In this document: positions 42,165 through 51,174 of the stretch, in pieces | Layout of the letters: each line of letters begins with the position of its first letter | Numbering within the stretch: position 1 is the stretch's first letter | Origin: CAVPLM01 sp963713545 | GTDB taxonomy: Bacteria; Actinomycetota; Thermoleophilia; RBG-16-64-13 | Length of the DNA: 64,000 nt | Assembly: GCA_963713545.1 (NCBI GenBank) | Contig: CAVQME010000011.1 | Span: 93,007-157,006, forward strand | Direction: 5' to 3' | Translations under genes and position numbers: made by a program | Notes under the pieces: model-generated | Databases searched by the model: none | What the model was told of the DNA's origin: nothing | The model's input: the letters and a program-made list of their open reading frames with translations, nothing else

Positions 42165-44267
42165 TTGGCAGAACACACGTACGACGTAGGCGATATCCAG
42201 GTCCTGGAAGGCCTGGAGCCCGTCCGCAAGCGGCCGGGCATGTATATCGGGTCCACAGGTCACCGGGGGCTTCACCATCTGGTCTACGAGGTGGTGGATA
42301 ATTCTGTAGACGAGGCTCTGGCCGGGTACTGCACGCGCATCGACGTCACTGTCGGCGCCGACTCGTCGGTGCTGGTGGTGGACAACGGCCGGGGCATCCC
42401 GGTCGGCACCATGCCGCAGTACGACCGGCCTGCGGTCGAAATAGTCATGACGAAGCTGCACGCCGGAGGCAAGTTCGGAGGCGAAGGCTACAAGGTCTCC
42501 GGCGGTCTGCACGGCGTGGGCGTCAGCGTCGTCAACGCGCTCTCCGAGTGGCTGACGGTGGAGGTCTGCCGGGACGGCTCGCGGTACCGGCAGAGGTACG
42601 AGCGGGGTGTGCCTGTCACCGATCTGGAGATGGTGGACTCCTGCGATGACTACTGTGGCACCACCATCCACTTCCGGCCCGACGCGCAGATCTTCGACGA
42701 TCTGAACTACAACTTCGGCACACTATCGCAGCGCCTGCGCGAGGTCGCGTTCCTCAATCGGTCGCTGCGCATCTCTCTGGTGGACGAACGGGAGGATGTG
42801 GGCGAGGGAGACGGCCGGTCGGCCGGGTCGGACGAGGACGACGAATATCGCGCCGCGGGCCTTGATGCGACTGCTGAGAGACCCGCTCCTGACCTTTCCA
42901 CGCAGGCCGCGGGCAGCGAAGGCCCACACGCGGATACCACGACGGGGCAACCGCCGTTGGTCAAGAAGCGCACGGAGCCGAGGTCGGTCGTGTACTGCTA
43001 CGACGGCGGCATCGTCGATTTTGTGAAGCATATCAACACTCAGAAGGACGCCATCCACCCTCGGATCGTCCATTTTGAAGGGCAGGAGGAGGGTGAGGCC
43101 CCCGATTCCGTCCACACAGTCGAGTTGGCCATGCAGTGGAACGCCGGCTACAACGACAATGTCTTCTCGTTCGCGAACAACATCAACACCCACGAGGGCG
43201 GCAGCCACCTTTCGGGCTTCAGGGCCGCCATCACCCGCACCATCAACGACTACGCGCGCTCCAAAGGGTTCCTCAAGGAGAAGGAAGAGAACCTGAGCGG
43301 CGAGGACGTCCGTGAAGGCCTGGTTGCCATCCTCAGTGTCAAGCTAAGGGAGCCCCAGTTCGAAGGGCAGACCAAGACCAAGCTGGGCAACTCCGAGATC
43401 AGGGGCTTCGTGGAGGGGGTCGTCAACCAGAAGTTCGCCGAGTTCCTGGAGGAGAACCCGTCCGACGCGCGTCAGATCATCACCAAGACCGTGCAGGCCG
43501 CCCACGCCCGCATGGCGGCGCGCAAGGCCCGCGACCTGACCCGGCGCAAGAGCGTGCTCGAGAACACCACCCTGCCCGGCAAGCTGGCCGACTGCTCCAT
43601 CCGCGACCCTGCCTCCTGCGAGCTCTACCTGGTGGAGGGCGATTCGGCCGGCGGTTCGGCTAAGCAGGCGCGCGATCGGAGCTTCCAGGCCATCCTGCCG
43701 CTGCGCGGCAAGATCATCAACGTCGAGAAGGCCCGGCTGAGCAAGATCCTCTCCAACACAGAGATCCAGGCCATCATCAGCGCCTGCGGCACCAGCCTGG
43801 CCGACGAGTTCGACTTGGCGGCCGCCCGGTATCACAAGCTCATCATCATGACCGACGCCGACGTTGACGGCGCGCATATCCGCACGCTCATCCTCACCTT
43901 CTTGTTCCGGAACATGGTGGAATTGATAGATGCCGGCTACGTCTACATCGCTCAGCCGCCGCTCTACCGGGTCACGCATAAGCGCCAGGACTACTACGCG
44001 TTCAACGACGCCCAATTGGAGATACTGCTTGAGCGGATCGGCCGGACGGGCATCACCCTCCAGCGCTTCAAGGGCCTGGGGGAGATGAACCCGGACCAAC
44101 TCTGGGAGACCACCATGAACCCGGATAAGCGCACCCTTCTCCAGGTCACGGTGGACGACGCCGCTATCGCCGACGAGATCTTCACCACCCTCATGGGCGA
44201 CAAGGTGGAGCCGAGGCGCGACTTCATCACCGAGAACGCGCGCTACGTGCGCACCCTGGACGTGTAG
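42165..44267 (+). CDS. gyrB: DNA gyrase subunit B
   Basis: A 700-residue ATPase subunit of gyrase, which introduces negative supercoils. The N-terminal GHKL ATPase shows VYEVVDNSVDEALAG and VSGGLHGVGVSVVNALS. The TOPRIM domain has LVEGDSAGGSAKQ and DADVDGAHIRTL, and the C-terminus IRGFVEG...VRTLDV is typical. TTG 42165 gives the usual LAEHTYDVGDIQVLEGLEPV start with a GAAAGAGG ribosome-binding site. An acidic/Ala-rich insertion of ~65 residues (near 209-275, DEDDEYRAAGL to GQPPLVKKR) interrupts the transducer domain. Confidence 0.94.
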   Translation: MAEHTYDVGDIQVLEGLEPVRKRPGMYIGSTGHRGLHHLVYEVVDNSVDEALAGYCTRIDVTVGADSSVLVVDNGRGIPVGTMPQYDRPAVEIVMTKLHAGGKFGGEGYKVSGGLHGVGVSVVNALSEWLTVEVCRDGSRYRQRYERGVPVTDLEMVDSCDDYCGTTIHFRPDAQIFDDLNYNFGTLSQRLREVAFLNRSLRISLVDEREDVGEGDGRSAGSDEDDEYRAAGLDATAERPAPDLSTQAAGSEGPHADTTTGQPPLVKKRTEPRSVVYCYDGGIVDFVKHINTQKDAIHPRIVHFEGQEEGEAPDSVHTVELAMQWNAGYNDNVFSFANNINTHEGGSHLSGFRAAITRTINDYARSKGFLKEKEENLSGEDVREGLVAILSVKLREPQFEGQTKTKLGNSEIRGFVEGVVNQKFAEFLEENPSDARQIITKTVQAAHARMAARKARDLTRRKSVLENTTLPGKLADCSIRDPASCELYLVEGDSAGGSAKQARDRSFQAILPLRGKIINVEKARLSKILSNTEIQAIISACGTSLADEFDLAAARYHKLIIMTDADVDGAHIRTLILTFLFRNMVELIDAGYVYIAQPPLYRVTHKRQDYYAFNDAQLEILLERIGRTGITLQRFKGLGEMNPDQLWETTMNPDKRTLLQVTVDDAAIADEIFTTLMGDKVEPRRDFITENARYVRTLDV

Positions 44268-44317
44268 GCGCCTAGGAATGATGCGAGAAGCGACGGGACG
44301 AGGCGAGCAAGGCTGAC

Positions 44318-46930
44318 ATGGAAACGCTGGAAGGCCGAATAGAGCAGATCGAGATCGCGGAGGAGATGCGGGCCTCGTATCTCGACTACGCCATGAGCGT
44401 CATCGTGGGCCGGGCCCTGCCCGATGTCCGCGACGGTCTCAAACCGGTACACCGGCGGGTGCTCTTCGGCATGCACGACTCCGGCATGCAACCCAACAGG
44501 CCCTACCGCAAGTGCGCCCGCATCGTAGGGGACGTCATGGGTAACTTCCACCCCCATGGCGACCAGTCCATCTACGATGCCCTGGTGCGGATGGCGCAGG
44601 ATTTTGCGATCCGCTATCCCCTGGTCGATGGTCACGGCAACTTCGGCTCCGTCGACGGCGACGCCGCGGCCGCCATGCGCTACACGGAGTGCCGGCTGGC
44701 CCGCATCGCCACCGAGATGCTGCGCGACATCGACGCTGAGACCGTCGGTTGGACCCCCAACTACGATGAGAGCCGGGAGGAGCCCACCGTCCTGCCCTCT
44801 CGCTTCCCCAACCTGCTGGTGAACGGCAGTTCGGGCATCGCTGTGGGCATGGCCACCAACATCCCCCCGCACAATCTGCGCGAGACCATCGCAGCCACCG
44901 TCGCCCTCATCGACGATCCGTCACTCTCCAGCGTAGATCTCATGCGCTATCTGAAAGGGCCCGACTTTCCCACCGGCGGTCTCATCATGGGCAGCGCCGG
45001 CATCCGCGAAGCCTACGAGACGGGCCGAGGCCGGGTCATCGTGCGCGCCAAGGCCCACTCCGAGCCCATTAAACAGGGCAAGACGGCCATCATCGTCACC
45101 GAGATCCCCTACCAGGTGAACAAGGCCCAGATGATCGAGAAGATGGCCGAACTGGTGCGCGACAAGACCATCACCGAGATCTCCGACCTGCGCGACGAGT
45201 CCGACCGCTCGGGCATGCGCGTCGTGATCGAGCTGAAGCGCGAGGCTGTGCCCAAGGTTGTGCTGAACAAGCTCTACAAGCACACGGCCATGCAGACCAC
45301 CTTCGGCATGAACATGCTGGCGCTGGCCGACGGTGTCCCCAAGACGCTCTCGCTGCGCGACCTTCTGCGGCACTACATCGCTCACCAGAAGGAAGTCATC
45401 ATCCGTCGGACGCGCTTCGAGTTGGAGAAGGCCAAGAAGAGGGCCCACATACTGGAAGGCCTCCTGATCGCCATCTCCAACCTCGACGAGGTCATCCGCA
45501 TCATCCGCTCCAGTGAGGACACAGAAGCGGCCAAGCTCGGCCTGATCGATCGGTTCGGTCTGAGCGAAGAGCAGGCCCAGGCCATCGTCGACCTGCGACT
45601 GCGGAACCTCACCGCCCTCGAGCGGCACAAGATCGAGGAGGAGCACCGCGACTTGCTTGAGCGCATCGCCTATCTGGAGGATCTGCTCGCCAACGAGGCA
45701 ATGATCTACGACGTTATCAAGGAGGAACTCCTCGAGATCCAACAGATGTACGGGGACGACCGCCGCACCGACATCCTCCCCTCCGAGGACGAGATCGATA
45801 TCGAAGATATGATCGCCGTGGAGGAGATGGTCATCTCCATCAGCGCCTCCGGCTACGTGAAACGCCTGCCCGTTTCGACCTATCGGCTGCAGCACCGCGG
45901 CGGCATCGGGGTGACGGGTATGGACCTCAAGGAGGGGGACTACATCGAGCACCTCTTCATCACGACGACCCACCACTTCCTGCTGTTCATCACCTCGAGG
46001 GGCAAGATCTACCGGCAGAAGGTCCACGAACTGCCGCTCGGGAGCCGGCAGAGCAAGGGGCGCCATGTGGCCAACTTGCTGCCGTTGGCGCAAGCCGAGA
46101 AGATCAAAGCGGTCATCGCCACCAAGGACTACACCGACGCCAAGTACCTGGCGTTCGCCACCCAGAAGGGCATCGTCAAGAAGACCCGCTTCCTCGATTA
46201 CGCTACGACGTTGAAGGCCGACGGGATCATTGCCATCAACCTCGACGACGACGACGAGTTGGTGGCGGTGCGCCACACCAGCGGACACGACGACCTGATC
46301 CTGGTCTCGAGCGAGGGCAAGGCGATCCGCTTCCACGAATACGACGTCCGTCCGACCGGCCGCAACACCATGGGCGTGACGGGCATGCGCATGCCCGGCG
46401 GTCACTGCCTCGTGGGCATGGCGGTCGCGGAGGACGACGCCGACCTCTTCTGCGTCACCAGCGGGGGCTACGGCAAGCGCACTCCGGCATCCAGCTACCC
46501 GGTCCACAGAAGGGGCGGCCAGGGCGTCATCACCATCAAGGACAGTCCCGACCGGGGCGACCTGGTGGGCGTGACTTCGGTGCGCGACAACCACGAGCTG
46601 ATGCTGATGAGCCAGGACGGCACCCTCATCAGGGTGCCGGTGGTGAGCGTGCGCACGACCGGCCGCAACACCATGGGCGTACGTGTCATGAACCTGCGTG
46701 GTGCTGATAAGGTGTCCAGTATGGCCCGGCTGGTGGGCGGATCGAACGGTAACGGCAACGGGAACGGCAACGGCCATGCCGACCACGACGCTGACGACGC
46801 CCGCGACACCGATCTGGAACCGGCCGACTCCCTCCAGAACGGGTCCTACGAGGACGAGTCCTACGAAGACGAGTTCGAAGAGTCAGAAGAGGGCCTCGCC
46901 GAGTTGGAGGACGGCGCAGAAGAGGAGTAA
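44318..46930 (+). CDS. gyrA: DNA gyrase subunit A
   Basis: An 870-residue cleavage-rejoining subunit. The catalytic tyrosine lies in AAAMRYTECRLARIA near residue 126; YHPHGD-type chemistry is present as NFHPHGDQSIYDALVRMAQ. The C-terminal beta-pinwheel supplies DNA wrapping, but its GyrA box reads QHRGGIG instead of QRRGGKG. The protein ends with a GN repeat followed by a long Asp/Glu-rich tail (near 810-870), as in some gyrases where an acidic tail tunes supercoiling. It starts 50 bases after gyrB. Confidence 0.96.
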   Translation: METLEGRIEQIEIAEEMRASYLDYAMSVIVGRALPDVRDGLKPVHRRVLFGMHDSGMQPNRPYRKCARIVGDVMGNFHPHGDQSIYDALVRMAQDFAIRYPLVDGHGNFGSVDGDAAAAMRYTECRLARIATEMLRDIDAETVGWTPNYDESREEPTVLPSRFPNLLVNGSSGIAVGMATNIPPHNLRETIAATVALIDDPSLSSVDLMRYLKGPDFPTGGLIMGSAGIREAYETGRGRVIVRAKAHSEPIKQGKTAIIVTEIPYQVNKAQMIEKMAELVRDKTITEISDLRDESDRSGMRVVIELKREAVPKVVLNKLYKHTAMQTTFGMNMLALADGVPKTLSLRDLLRHYIAHQKEVIIRRTRFELEKAKKRAHILEGLLIAISNLDEVIRIIRSSEDTEAAKLGLIDRFGLSEEQAQAIVDLRLRNLTALERHKIEEEHRDLLERIAYLEDLLANEAMIYDVIKEELLEIQQMYGDDRRTDILPSEDEIDIEDMIAVEEMVISISASGYVKRLPVSTYRLQHRGGIGVTGMDLKEGDYIEHLFITTTHHFLLFITSRGKIYRQKVHELPLGSRQSKGRHVANLLPLAQAEKIKAVIATKDYTDAKYLAFATQKGIVKKTRFLDYATTLKADGIIAINLDDDDELVAVRHTSGHDDLILVSSEGKAIRFHEYDVRPTGRNTMGVTGMRMPGGHCLVGMAVAEDDADLFCVTSGGYGKRTPASSYPVHRRGGQGVITIKDSPDRGDLVGVTSVRDNHELMLMSQDGTLIRVPVVSVRTTGRNTMGVRVMNLRGADKVSSMARLVGGSNGNGNGNGNGHADHDADDARDTDLEPADSLQNGSYEDESYEDEFEESEEGLAELEDGAEEE

Positions 46931-46978
46931 GCGCGGCATAAGCCGGGCGGGCATCAAGCTCGATGCGACCAAGCTTCT

Positions 46979-47026
46979 GCTATCATGCTCCGAACAAAAA
47001 ATGCTGGATTTTGCTCGATTCGAGCA
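46979..47026 (+). promoter_or_regulatory. possible promoter and palindromic operator of the zinc peptidase gene
   Basis: A TATCAT hexamer (46981-46986) could be a -10. A perfect inverted repeat TGCTCGA-T-TCGAGCA (47012-47026) follows and directly precedes the AGGAGC ribosome-binding site of the next gene. A repressor site or an RNA hairpin affecting translation are both possible. Confidence 0.4.
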
Positions 47027-47039
47027 AGGAGCCTGATCG

Positions 47040-47717
47040 ATGTATTTCTGGTACTGGTCGCTCATCCTGCTGCTGCCGGCCCTTGCCCTGGGTATCTACG
47101 CTCAAGTCAAAGTCAGCTCCAGCTTCAGCCACTATTCGCAGGTGCCGTCGGCCCGGGGTCTGACCGGGGCCCAGGCTGCTCGAGTGGTGCTCGACTCCTC
47201 CGGCCTCACCGATGTGGGCGTCCAGGTGGCGGGCAGCCGCCTCTCCGACCACTACGACCCCCGGTCCCGTACGCTCACTCTGAGCCCTGATGTGGGCAAC
47301 AGCAACTCGCTCGCCGCTCTGGGGGTGGCCGCGCACGAGGCGGGGCACGCCATGCAGCACGCTGAGAAGTACACGCCCTTCCGGCTTCGCAGCTCCTTGG
47401 TGCCGGTGGCCAACATAGGGAGCCAACTGGGGTTCATCCTGTTCATCGTAGGGCTGCTCTTCTTCCGGAGCGGGGTCATGATGAACATCGGCATCGTCCT
47501 CTATGCCTGTGCGGTGCTCTTCACCGTGGTCACGCTGCCGGTGGAATTCAACGCCTCCAAACGCGCGATGACCCAGCTCTCCGACAGGAACATTCTTGTG
47601 GCCGACGAACTCACGGGTGCGAAGAAGGTGCTGAGCGCGGCCGCGCTCACCTATGTGGCGGCTGCTCTCATGGCCATTCTGCAACTGGTGCGGCTCATTC
47701 TCATCAGTCGCAGGTAG
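47040..47717 (+). CDS. membrane zinc metallopeptidase (YugP family)
   Basis: A 225-residue integral membrane peptidase of the YugP-type. An N-terminal helix (YFWYWSLILLLPALALGIY), the zinc motif AAHEAGHAMQH (HExxH) near residue 101, then three more hydrophobic helices. HYDPRSRTLTLSPDVGNSNSLAALGVA before the motif is conserved. Its substrate is unknown; it is proposed to act in membrane protein quality control. Confidence 0.9.
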   Translation: MYFWYWSLILLLPALALGIYAQVKVSSSFSHYSQVPSARGLTGAQAARVVLDSSGLTDVGVQVAGSRLSDHYDPRSRTLTLSPDVGNSNSLAALGVAAHEAGHAMQHAEKYTPFRLRSSLVPVANIGSQLGFILFIVGLLFFRSGVMMNIGIVLYACAVLFTVVTLPVEFNASKRAMTQLSDRNILVADELTGAKKVLSAAALTYVAAALMAILQLVRLILISRR

Positions 47718-47763
47718 CAGTCGGGAATGGTAGCCGGGAGGCTGTAGCTCGGAGGGAGGCACG

Positions 47764-49116
47764 ATGTCCGTACCGCGGGTCCTGCTGGTCCCAACGCACC
47801 GGACGGGGCTGGCGAATGCGGTGGCGGCGGCGGCGGCCGAGATCGCGACCGCCCAGGGAAGCCGTGTCCGATATCACCATCTGGGTCCGCTGAGCCCGGT
47901 CTCCTGCTGGGATCGCTGGGAGGGCACCGCCTTCCTCGACCCGGCGCTATACGAGCACGAGTCTCTCCTGGGCCTGTACGACGTGGCCACCCGGGGTGCC
48001 CATCTCTCCTTGCTGTCATCCACCGGCGGCGCGCTGGACAAACGGGAGGGCGTGGACTGGCTTCCCGTGGATATTGCTCATCTTCTCGACTGTCCCGTGG
48101 TGGTGGTGCTCGACTGCCGGGGTTGGGGCACGGGCATCCGGGCGGTCAGCGAGGGTCTCAAATCGTTGATGGTCGGACTGAACCTGGCCGGAGCCATCCT
48201 GTCTGGAGTCGCCGACCGGGAGCACTGCGAGCTCTTGAGACGGGTGTTCGCGGAGGAGGATCTGCCGGTGGTGGGTTGTCTCTTCGAGGGTGATGGGCCC
48301 GGGTGGGAGACGGTGCCACCGGGAGCGTGGGGCCAGCCCCTGGAGCCCACCCTCCTGGAAACGGTCTCCCGCCAGGTGGATGTGGATGGACTGATCAAGC
48401 TGGCCGGTCAGCGAGGGTTTCTCTCGCCGCAGAACTGGTTGGTCGACCGGGGAGGTGATGGCCCCCTGATCATGGTCGCGGGCGGGAGGGGCTTCAGCCC
48501 CTGGAGCCGCGACTCCATCGAGGTCTTGCGCTCGGCTGGAGCCCAGATCCGGCGCCTCGATCTCATCGAAGACGAGGCGCTGCCAGAGGAAGCAGCAGGA
48601 CTGCTCCTGGCCGGGACCGCTTGGCCGGCCGACCTGCTCGACATCTCTCTGAACCAGCCCCTTCTCCGCCACCTTCGCCAGCGCGTCAGCGAGGGCCTGC
48701 CGACGATCGCCCTGGGAGGGGGGATGCTACTGCTGCTGAGCAAGGTGCAGGACTCTCTGGGCCGCACCGTGGAGTTGGCCGACGTCATCCCGGCCGAAGG
48801 CGAGATCCTGTGGGAGATGGACGAGCCTGGCTACGTCGAGATAACGGCTGAACGAGATAACCTCCTGCTTCTGAAAGGCGAGAAGGTCACCGGGTGGGTG
48901 ATGACCGACGCTGAGATCCTGATGCCCAACGGCAGTTGGGGACCCCCCCTGACCGTGCGGGGAGCCGGGGAGACGAGCGCGCACTTCGAAGGCGCGGGGA
49001 CCGATTCGCTGCTTTGCACCAGGGTCTTCATGCACCTGTCGTCGACCCCGGGAATGGCGGCCCGCTACGTCGAGCAGTGCGCCGCGTATGCGGCGCGCCG
49101 TCTTCAGACGGACTGA
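47764..49116 (+). CDS. CobB/CbiA-like protein lacking key catalytic residues
   Basis: A 450-residue protein with the layout of cobyrinate a,c-diamide synthase: an N-terminal P-loop-like amidoligase half (LLVPTHRTGLANAVAAAAAEIA, DCPVVVVLDCRG, GLNLAGAILSGVADREH) and a C-terminal GATase1-like half (PLIMVAGGRGFSP, GLLLAGTAWPADLLD, HFEGAG). The P-loop Lys-Ser/Thr is absent (RTGLAN), and the usual ECGG nucleophile site reads ALGGGMLLL with no Cys. It may bind cobyrinate without catalysis or use ammonia, or have a new role. The ATG follows GGAGGCACG. Confidence 0.72.
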   Translation: MSVPRVLLVPTHRTGLANAVAAAAAEIATAQGSRVRYHHLGPLSPVSCWDRWEGTAFLDPALYEHESLLGLYDVATRGAHLSLLSSTGGALDKREGVDWLPVDIAHLLDCPVVVVLDCRGWGTGIRAVSEGLKSLMVGLNLAGAILSGVADREHCELLRRVFAEEDLPVVGCLFEGDGPGWETVPPGAWGQPLEPTLLETVSRQVDVDGLIKLAGQRGFLSPQNWLVDRGGDGPLIMVAGGRGFSPWSRDSIEVLRSAGAQIRRLDLIEDEALPEEAAGLLLAGTAWPADLLDISLNQPLLRHLRQRVSEGLPTIALGGGMLLLLSKVQDSLGRTVELADVIPAEGEILWEMDEPGYVEITAERDNLLLLKGEKVTGWVMTDAEILMPNGSWGPPLTVRGAGETSAHFEGAGTDSLLCTRVFMHLSSTPGMAARYVEQCAAYAARRLQTD

Positions 49117-49271
49117 GGACGGTCGCCGAGCGCAGGGCAGCGGCCGGCCGCTGCCCCGGGCCAGGTTGGCCGAGCCGCGATAGTGCGATAGCCTTTGAAA
49201 TCCATTGCGGATGGCGTGACTGCGGAACTAGAGAGACGGCTGCTGCACCTCAGCGGCGAACAGGAGGGAAC

Positions 49272-49568
49272 GTGTCGGCTACGAACATCGATCCGGTGAT
49301 CAAGCACTACCGCGACCAGATCTCGGACAACGATCTCAAGATCCTAGAAGCGCTCAACAGGCGGATCAAACTGGTCAAAAGCCTCAAAGAGTACAAGGAG
49401 GCTCAGGGCCTGAGCTTCTACGACGCGGCTCAGGAGGACTGGATCATCACCTACCTCTGCCGGGCGAACCGCGGCCCGCTTTCCAACGAGAGTCTGCGCG
49501 AGATCTACACCCTGATACTGCAACTGGCCAAGCGCGACGCCGCGGCTGCGAGCGGGACGGGGGAGTAG
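49272..49568 (+). CDS. chorismate mutase, AroQ class
   Basis: A 98-residue all-helical AroQ-type chorismate mutase, converting chorismate to prephenate for Phe/Tyr synthesis. Helix 1 is IKHYRDQISDNDLKILEALNRRIKLVKSLKEYKEAQG, with the conserved Arg and Lys residues. FYDAAQEDWIITYL and ANRGPLSNESLREIYTLILQL complete the fold. GTG 49272 has an AGGAGGGAA ribosome-binding site; a longer open frame upstream is a shadow of the preceding gene. It is five bases from the convergent nuclease-like gene. Confidence 0.88.
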   Translation: MSATNIDPVIKHYRDQISDNDLKILEALNRRIKLVKSLKEYKEAQGLSFYDAAQEDWIITYLCRANRGPLSNESLREIYTLILQLAKRDAAAASGTGE

Positions 49569-49573
49569 GCCGT

Positions 49574-50059
49574 TCAGAAATCCTCGGGGGATACTTCGTC
49601 GAGGAACTGCCTGAATTCCTTGACGATCTCCTCGAGGTCTTCGACTTCCTGGTCGAACTCGATCCCGTTGGCATCGAGCAATTCGAGGGAGGCGAAGATG
49701 GGGGCGTCGGTCCGGACCGCGAGGGCGATGGCGTCAGAAGGCCGGGAATCCACCTGGATCTCCTGCCCGCCCGCCCTTAGCTGGAGGACCGCGTAGAACG
49801 TATTGTCCCGCAGCTCGGTGACCAGGACCCCGGCCACGTTCGCCGAGAGCTGCTCGATGACGGAGGCCAGCAGGTCATGGGTCATGGGGCGAGGCAACTC
49901 CGCGTTCTGGAGCTTCATCAGGATGGCCGCAGCCTCTGGATGGCCGATCCAGATGGGCAGGAACCGATTCTTGCCCTCCACTTTTAGGAGGACGATAGGC
50001 TGCTTACTGGCCACGTCGAAGCTTACGCCGTATACCGTGACTCGTTCAAAGCCTTGCAT
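49574..50059 (-). CDS. bifunctional nuclease family protein (BFN/DUF151)
   Basis: A 161-residue DUF151 protein: FERVTVYGVSFDVASKQPIVLLK, FLPIWIGHPEAAAILMKLQNAELPRPMTHDLL, DNTFYAVLQLRAGGQEIQVDSRPSDAIALAVRTDAPIF. Plant and bacterial relatives show DNase/RNase activity. The acidic C-terminus (EVEDLEEIVKEFRQFLDEV) is typical of actinobacterial members. ATG 50059 has a GAGGTG ribosome-binding site; the longer frame adds unrelated residues. Confidence 0.9.
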   Translation of the reverse strand: MQGFERVTVYGVSFDVASKQPIVLLKVEGKNRFLPIWIGHPEAAAILMKLQNAELPRPMTHDLLASVIEQLSANVAGVLVTELRDNTFYAVLQLRAGGQEIQVDSRPSDAIALAVRTDAPIFASLELLDANGIEFDQEVEDLEEIVKEFRQFLDEVSPEDF

Positions 50060-50224
50060 CGCCACCTCGTTCCGCTGTTCCACACTTAGGTTACTACCAG
50101 CCGCCGCTAGCGTCATCCCTTGCCCTACTGGGACTACGCCGTTCCCCGGCACCGCCCCGTCGTACCCTGTCTTACCCCGTCCGGCACCTCTTGTTTGTGG
50201 GGTTCCTGGGGCCTCGCGGTTTCC

Positions 50225-50252
50225 TTGACATCGATTGGAATGCCGGTAAACT
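50225..50252 (+). promoter_or_regulatory. promoter for the tRNA-Ile/tRNA-Ala pair
   Basis: A consensus -35 TTGACA (50225-50230), a 16-base spacer and TAAACT (50247-50252, four of six consensus bases) end 10 bases before the first tRNA. Position and spacing fit a sigma-70 type stable-RNA promoter. Confidence 0.65.
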
Positions 50253-50262
50253 ACCCGCGCAT

Positions 50263-50339
<77 letters not shown>

Positions 50340-50377
50340 TCGTCCATCCGGCCTTCAGGTTCCAAAATCTCTCTCGT

Positions 50378-50450
50378 GGGGGATTAGCTCAGTTGGGAGA
50401 GCGCCGCCTTTGCACGGCGGAGGTCGCCGGTTCGACCCCGGTATCCTCCA
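50378..50450 (+). tRNA. tRNA-Ala (TGC)
   Basis: Cloverleaf with acceptor stem GGGGGAT/ATCCTCC (one G-T pair), anticodon stem CCGCC/GGCGG with loop TTTGCAC giving TGC, and T-arm CCGGTTCGACCCCGG. The 3' CCA is not fully encoded (genome reads CCT), unlike its neighbour. Probably cotranscribed with tRNA-Ile. Confidence 0.97.
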
Positions 50451-50517
50451 CCTGGCCTGCGGGAGATCAGGTGGATGGGCGCCCACCCGTTGGCGACCAA
50501 CGAGGAGAGAGACGCAG

Positions 50518-50946
50518 TTGATCATCCAGCGAGTACTGGCCGCGACGGACGGCACCGAGGCCTCGCTCCGGGGGGTGCTTGCTGCTGCCCAATTGGTCGA
50601 GGAGATCTCCGCTGAGTTCGTCCTCCTCACTGCGGTGCCGGTACAGCAGCACATGGTCCTGACCGCCAATATGGACGAGCGCAGCATCCACCAGTACCTG
50701 GAGCGGACGGCCCAGGAGGTGCTGACCTCGGCCCTCGATGTTCTCCGGCGGCAAGGGGTAGGGGCGGAGGTCAAGGTGGTCTACGGGCCGCCGCCCGAGA
50801 CCATCCTCGCGGAGGTCGAGACCAGCAGGGCGGACCTCGTCGTCATGGGGCGCGGCAGCCGGACCGAACCGAAGGACTTCCTTCTAGGGAGCACCAGCGA
50901 CCGCGTTGCCCGCAACGTGAAGGTGCCCATCCTGCTGGTTCCGTAG
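50518..50946 (+). CDS. universal stress protein (UspA family)
   Basis: A 142-residue UspA domain. N-terminal IIQRVLAATDGTEASLRGVLAA and the C-terminal ATP-binding region VVMGRGSRTEPKDFLLGSTSDRVARNVKVPILLVP (GxxG...GS pattern) are visible. TTG 50518 has a GAGGAGAG ribosome-binding site; the open frame further upstream runs into tRNA-Ala. Usp proteins bind ATP and help under starvation or stress; the precise role is unknown. It lies 67 bases after tRNA-Ala. Confidence 0.9.
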   Translation: MIIQRVLAATDGTEASLRGVLAAAQLVEEISAEFVLLTAVPVQQHMVLTANMDERSIHQYLERTAQEVLTSALDVLRRQGVGAEVKVVYGPPPETILAEVETSRADLVVMGRGSRTEPKDFLLGSTSDRVARNVKVPILLVP

Positions 50947-51121
50947 AGCCCTCCTCGCCCCGCCAGGATTCTTCCTGCGGTTTCTTCTCGGCGCAGATCT
51001 CCGCCCCAAACATGCAGGACCGGGCACAGGCCGTGGAGCGACACCCGCACGCTTAATCAGTCCTCTCAGAGCCGACCATGTACTCTCTGAGCATACTCGT
51101 GTATTTCACTTATTAGATTTA

Positions 51122-51135
51122 GCAATATGTATTGC
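51122..51135. promoter_or_regulatory. palindromic operator-like site in an AT-rich promoter region
   Basis: GCAATA-TG-TATTGC is an inverted repeat with six-base arms, in a markedly AT-rich stretch (51070-51165) within a GC-rich genome. It lies 40 bases before the next gene. It fits a repressor or activator site for that gene. Confidence 0.45.
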
Positions 51136-51174
51136 AAAGGCGGTGCATTTCGTTTATGATGCAACTGAGGACAC

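Noticed and set aside
44921..46786. A 621-residue minus-strand open frame opposite gyrA
   Set aside because: Very long but purely antisense to gyrA, with Val/His/Asp-rich composition; typical of high-GC antisense frames.
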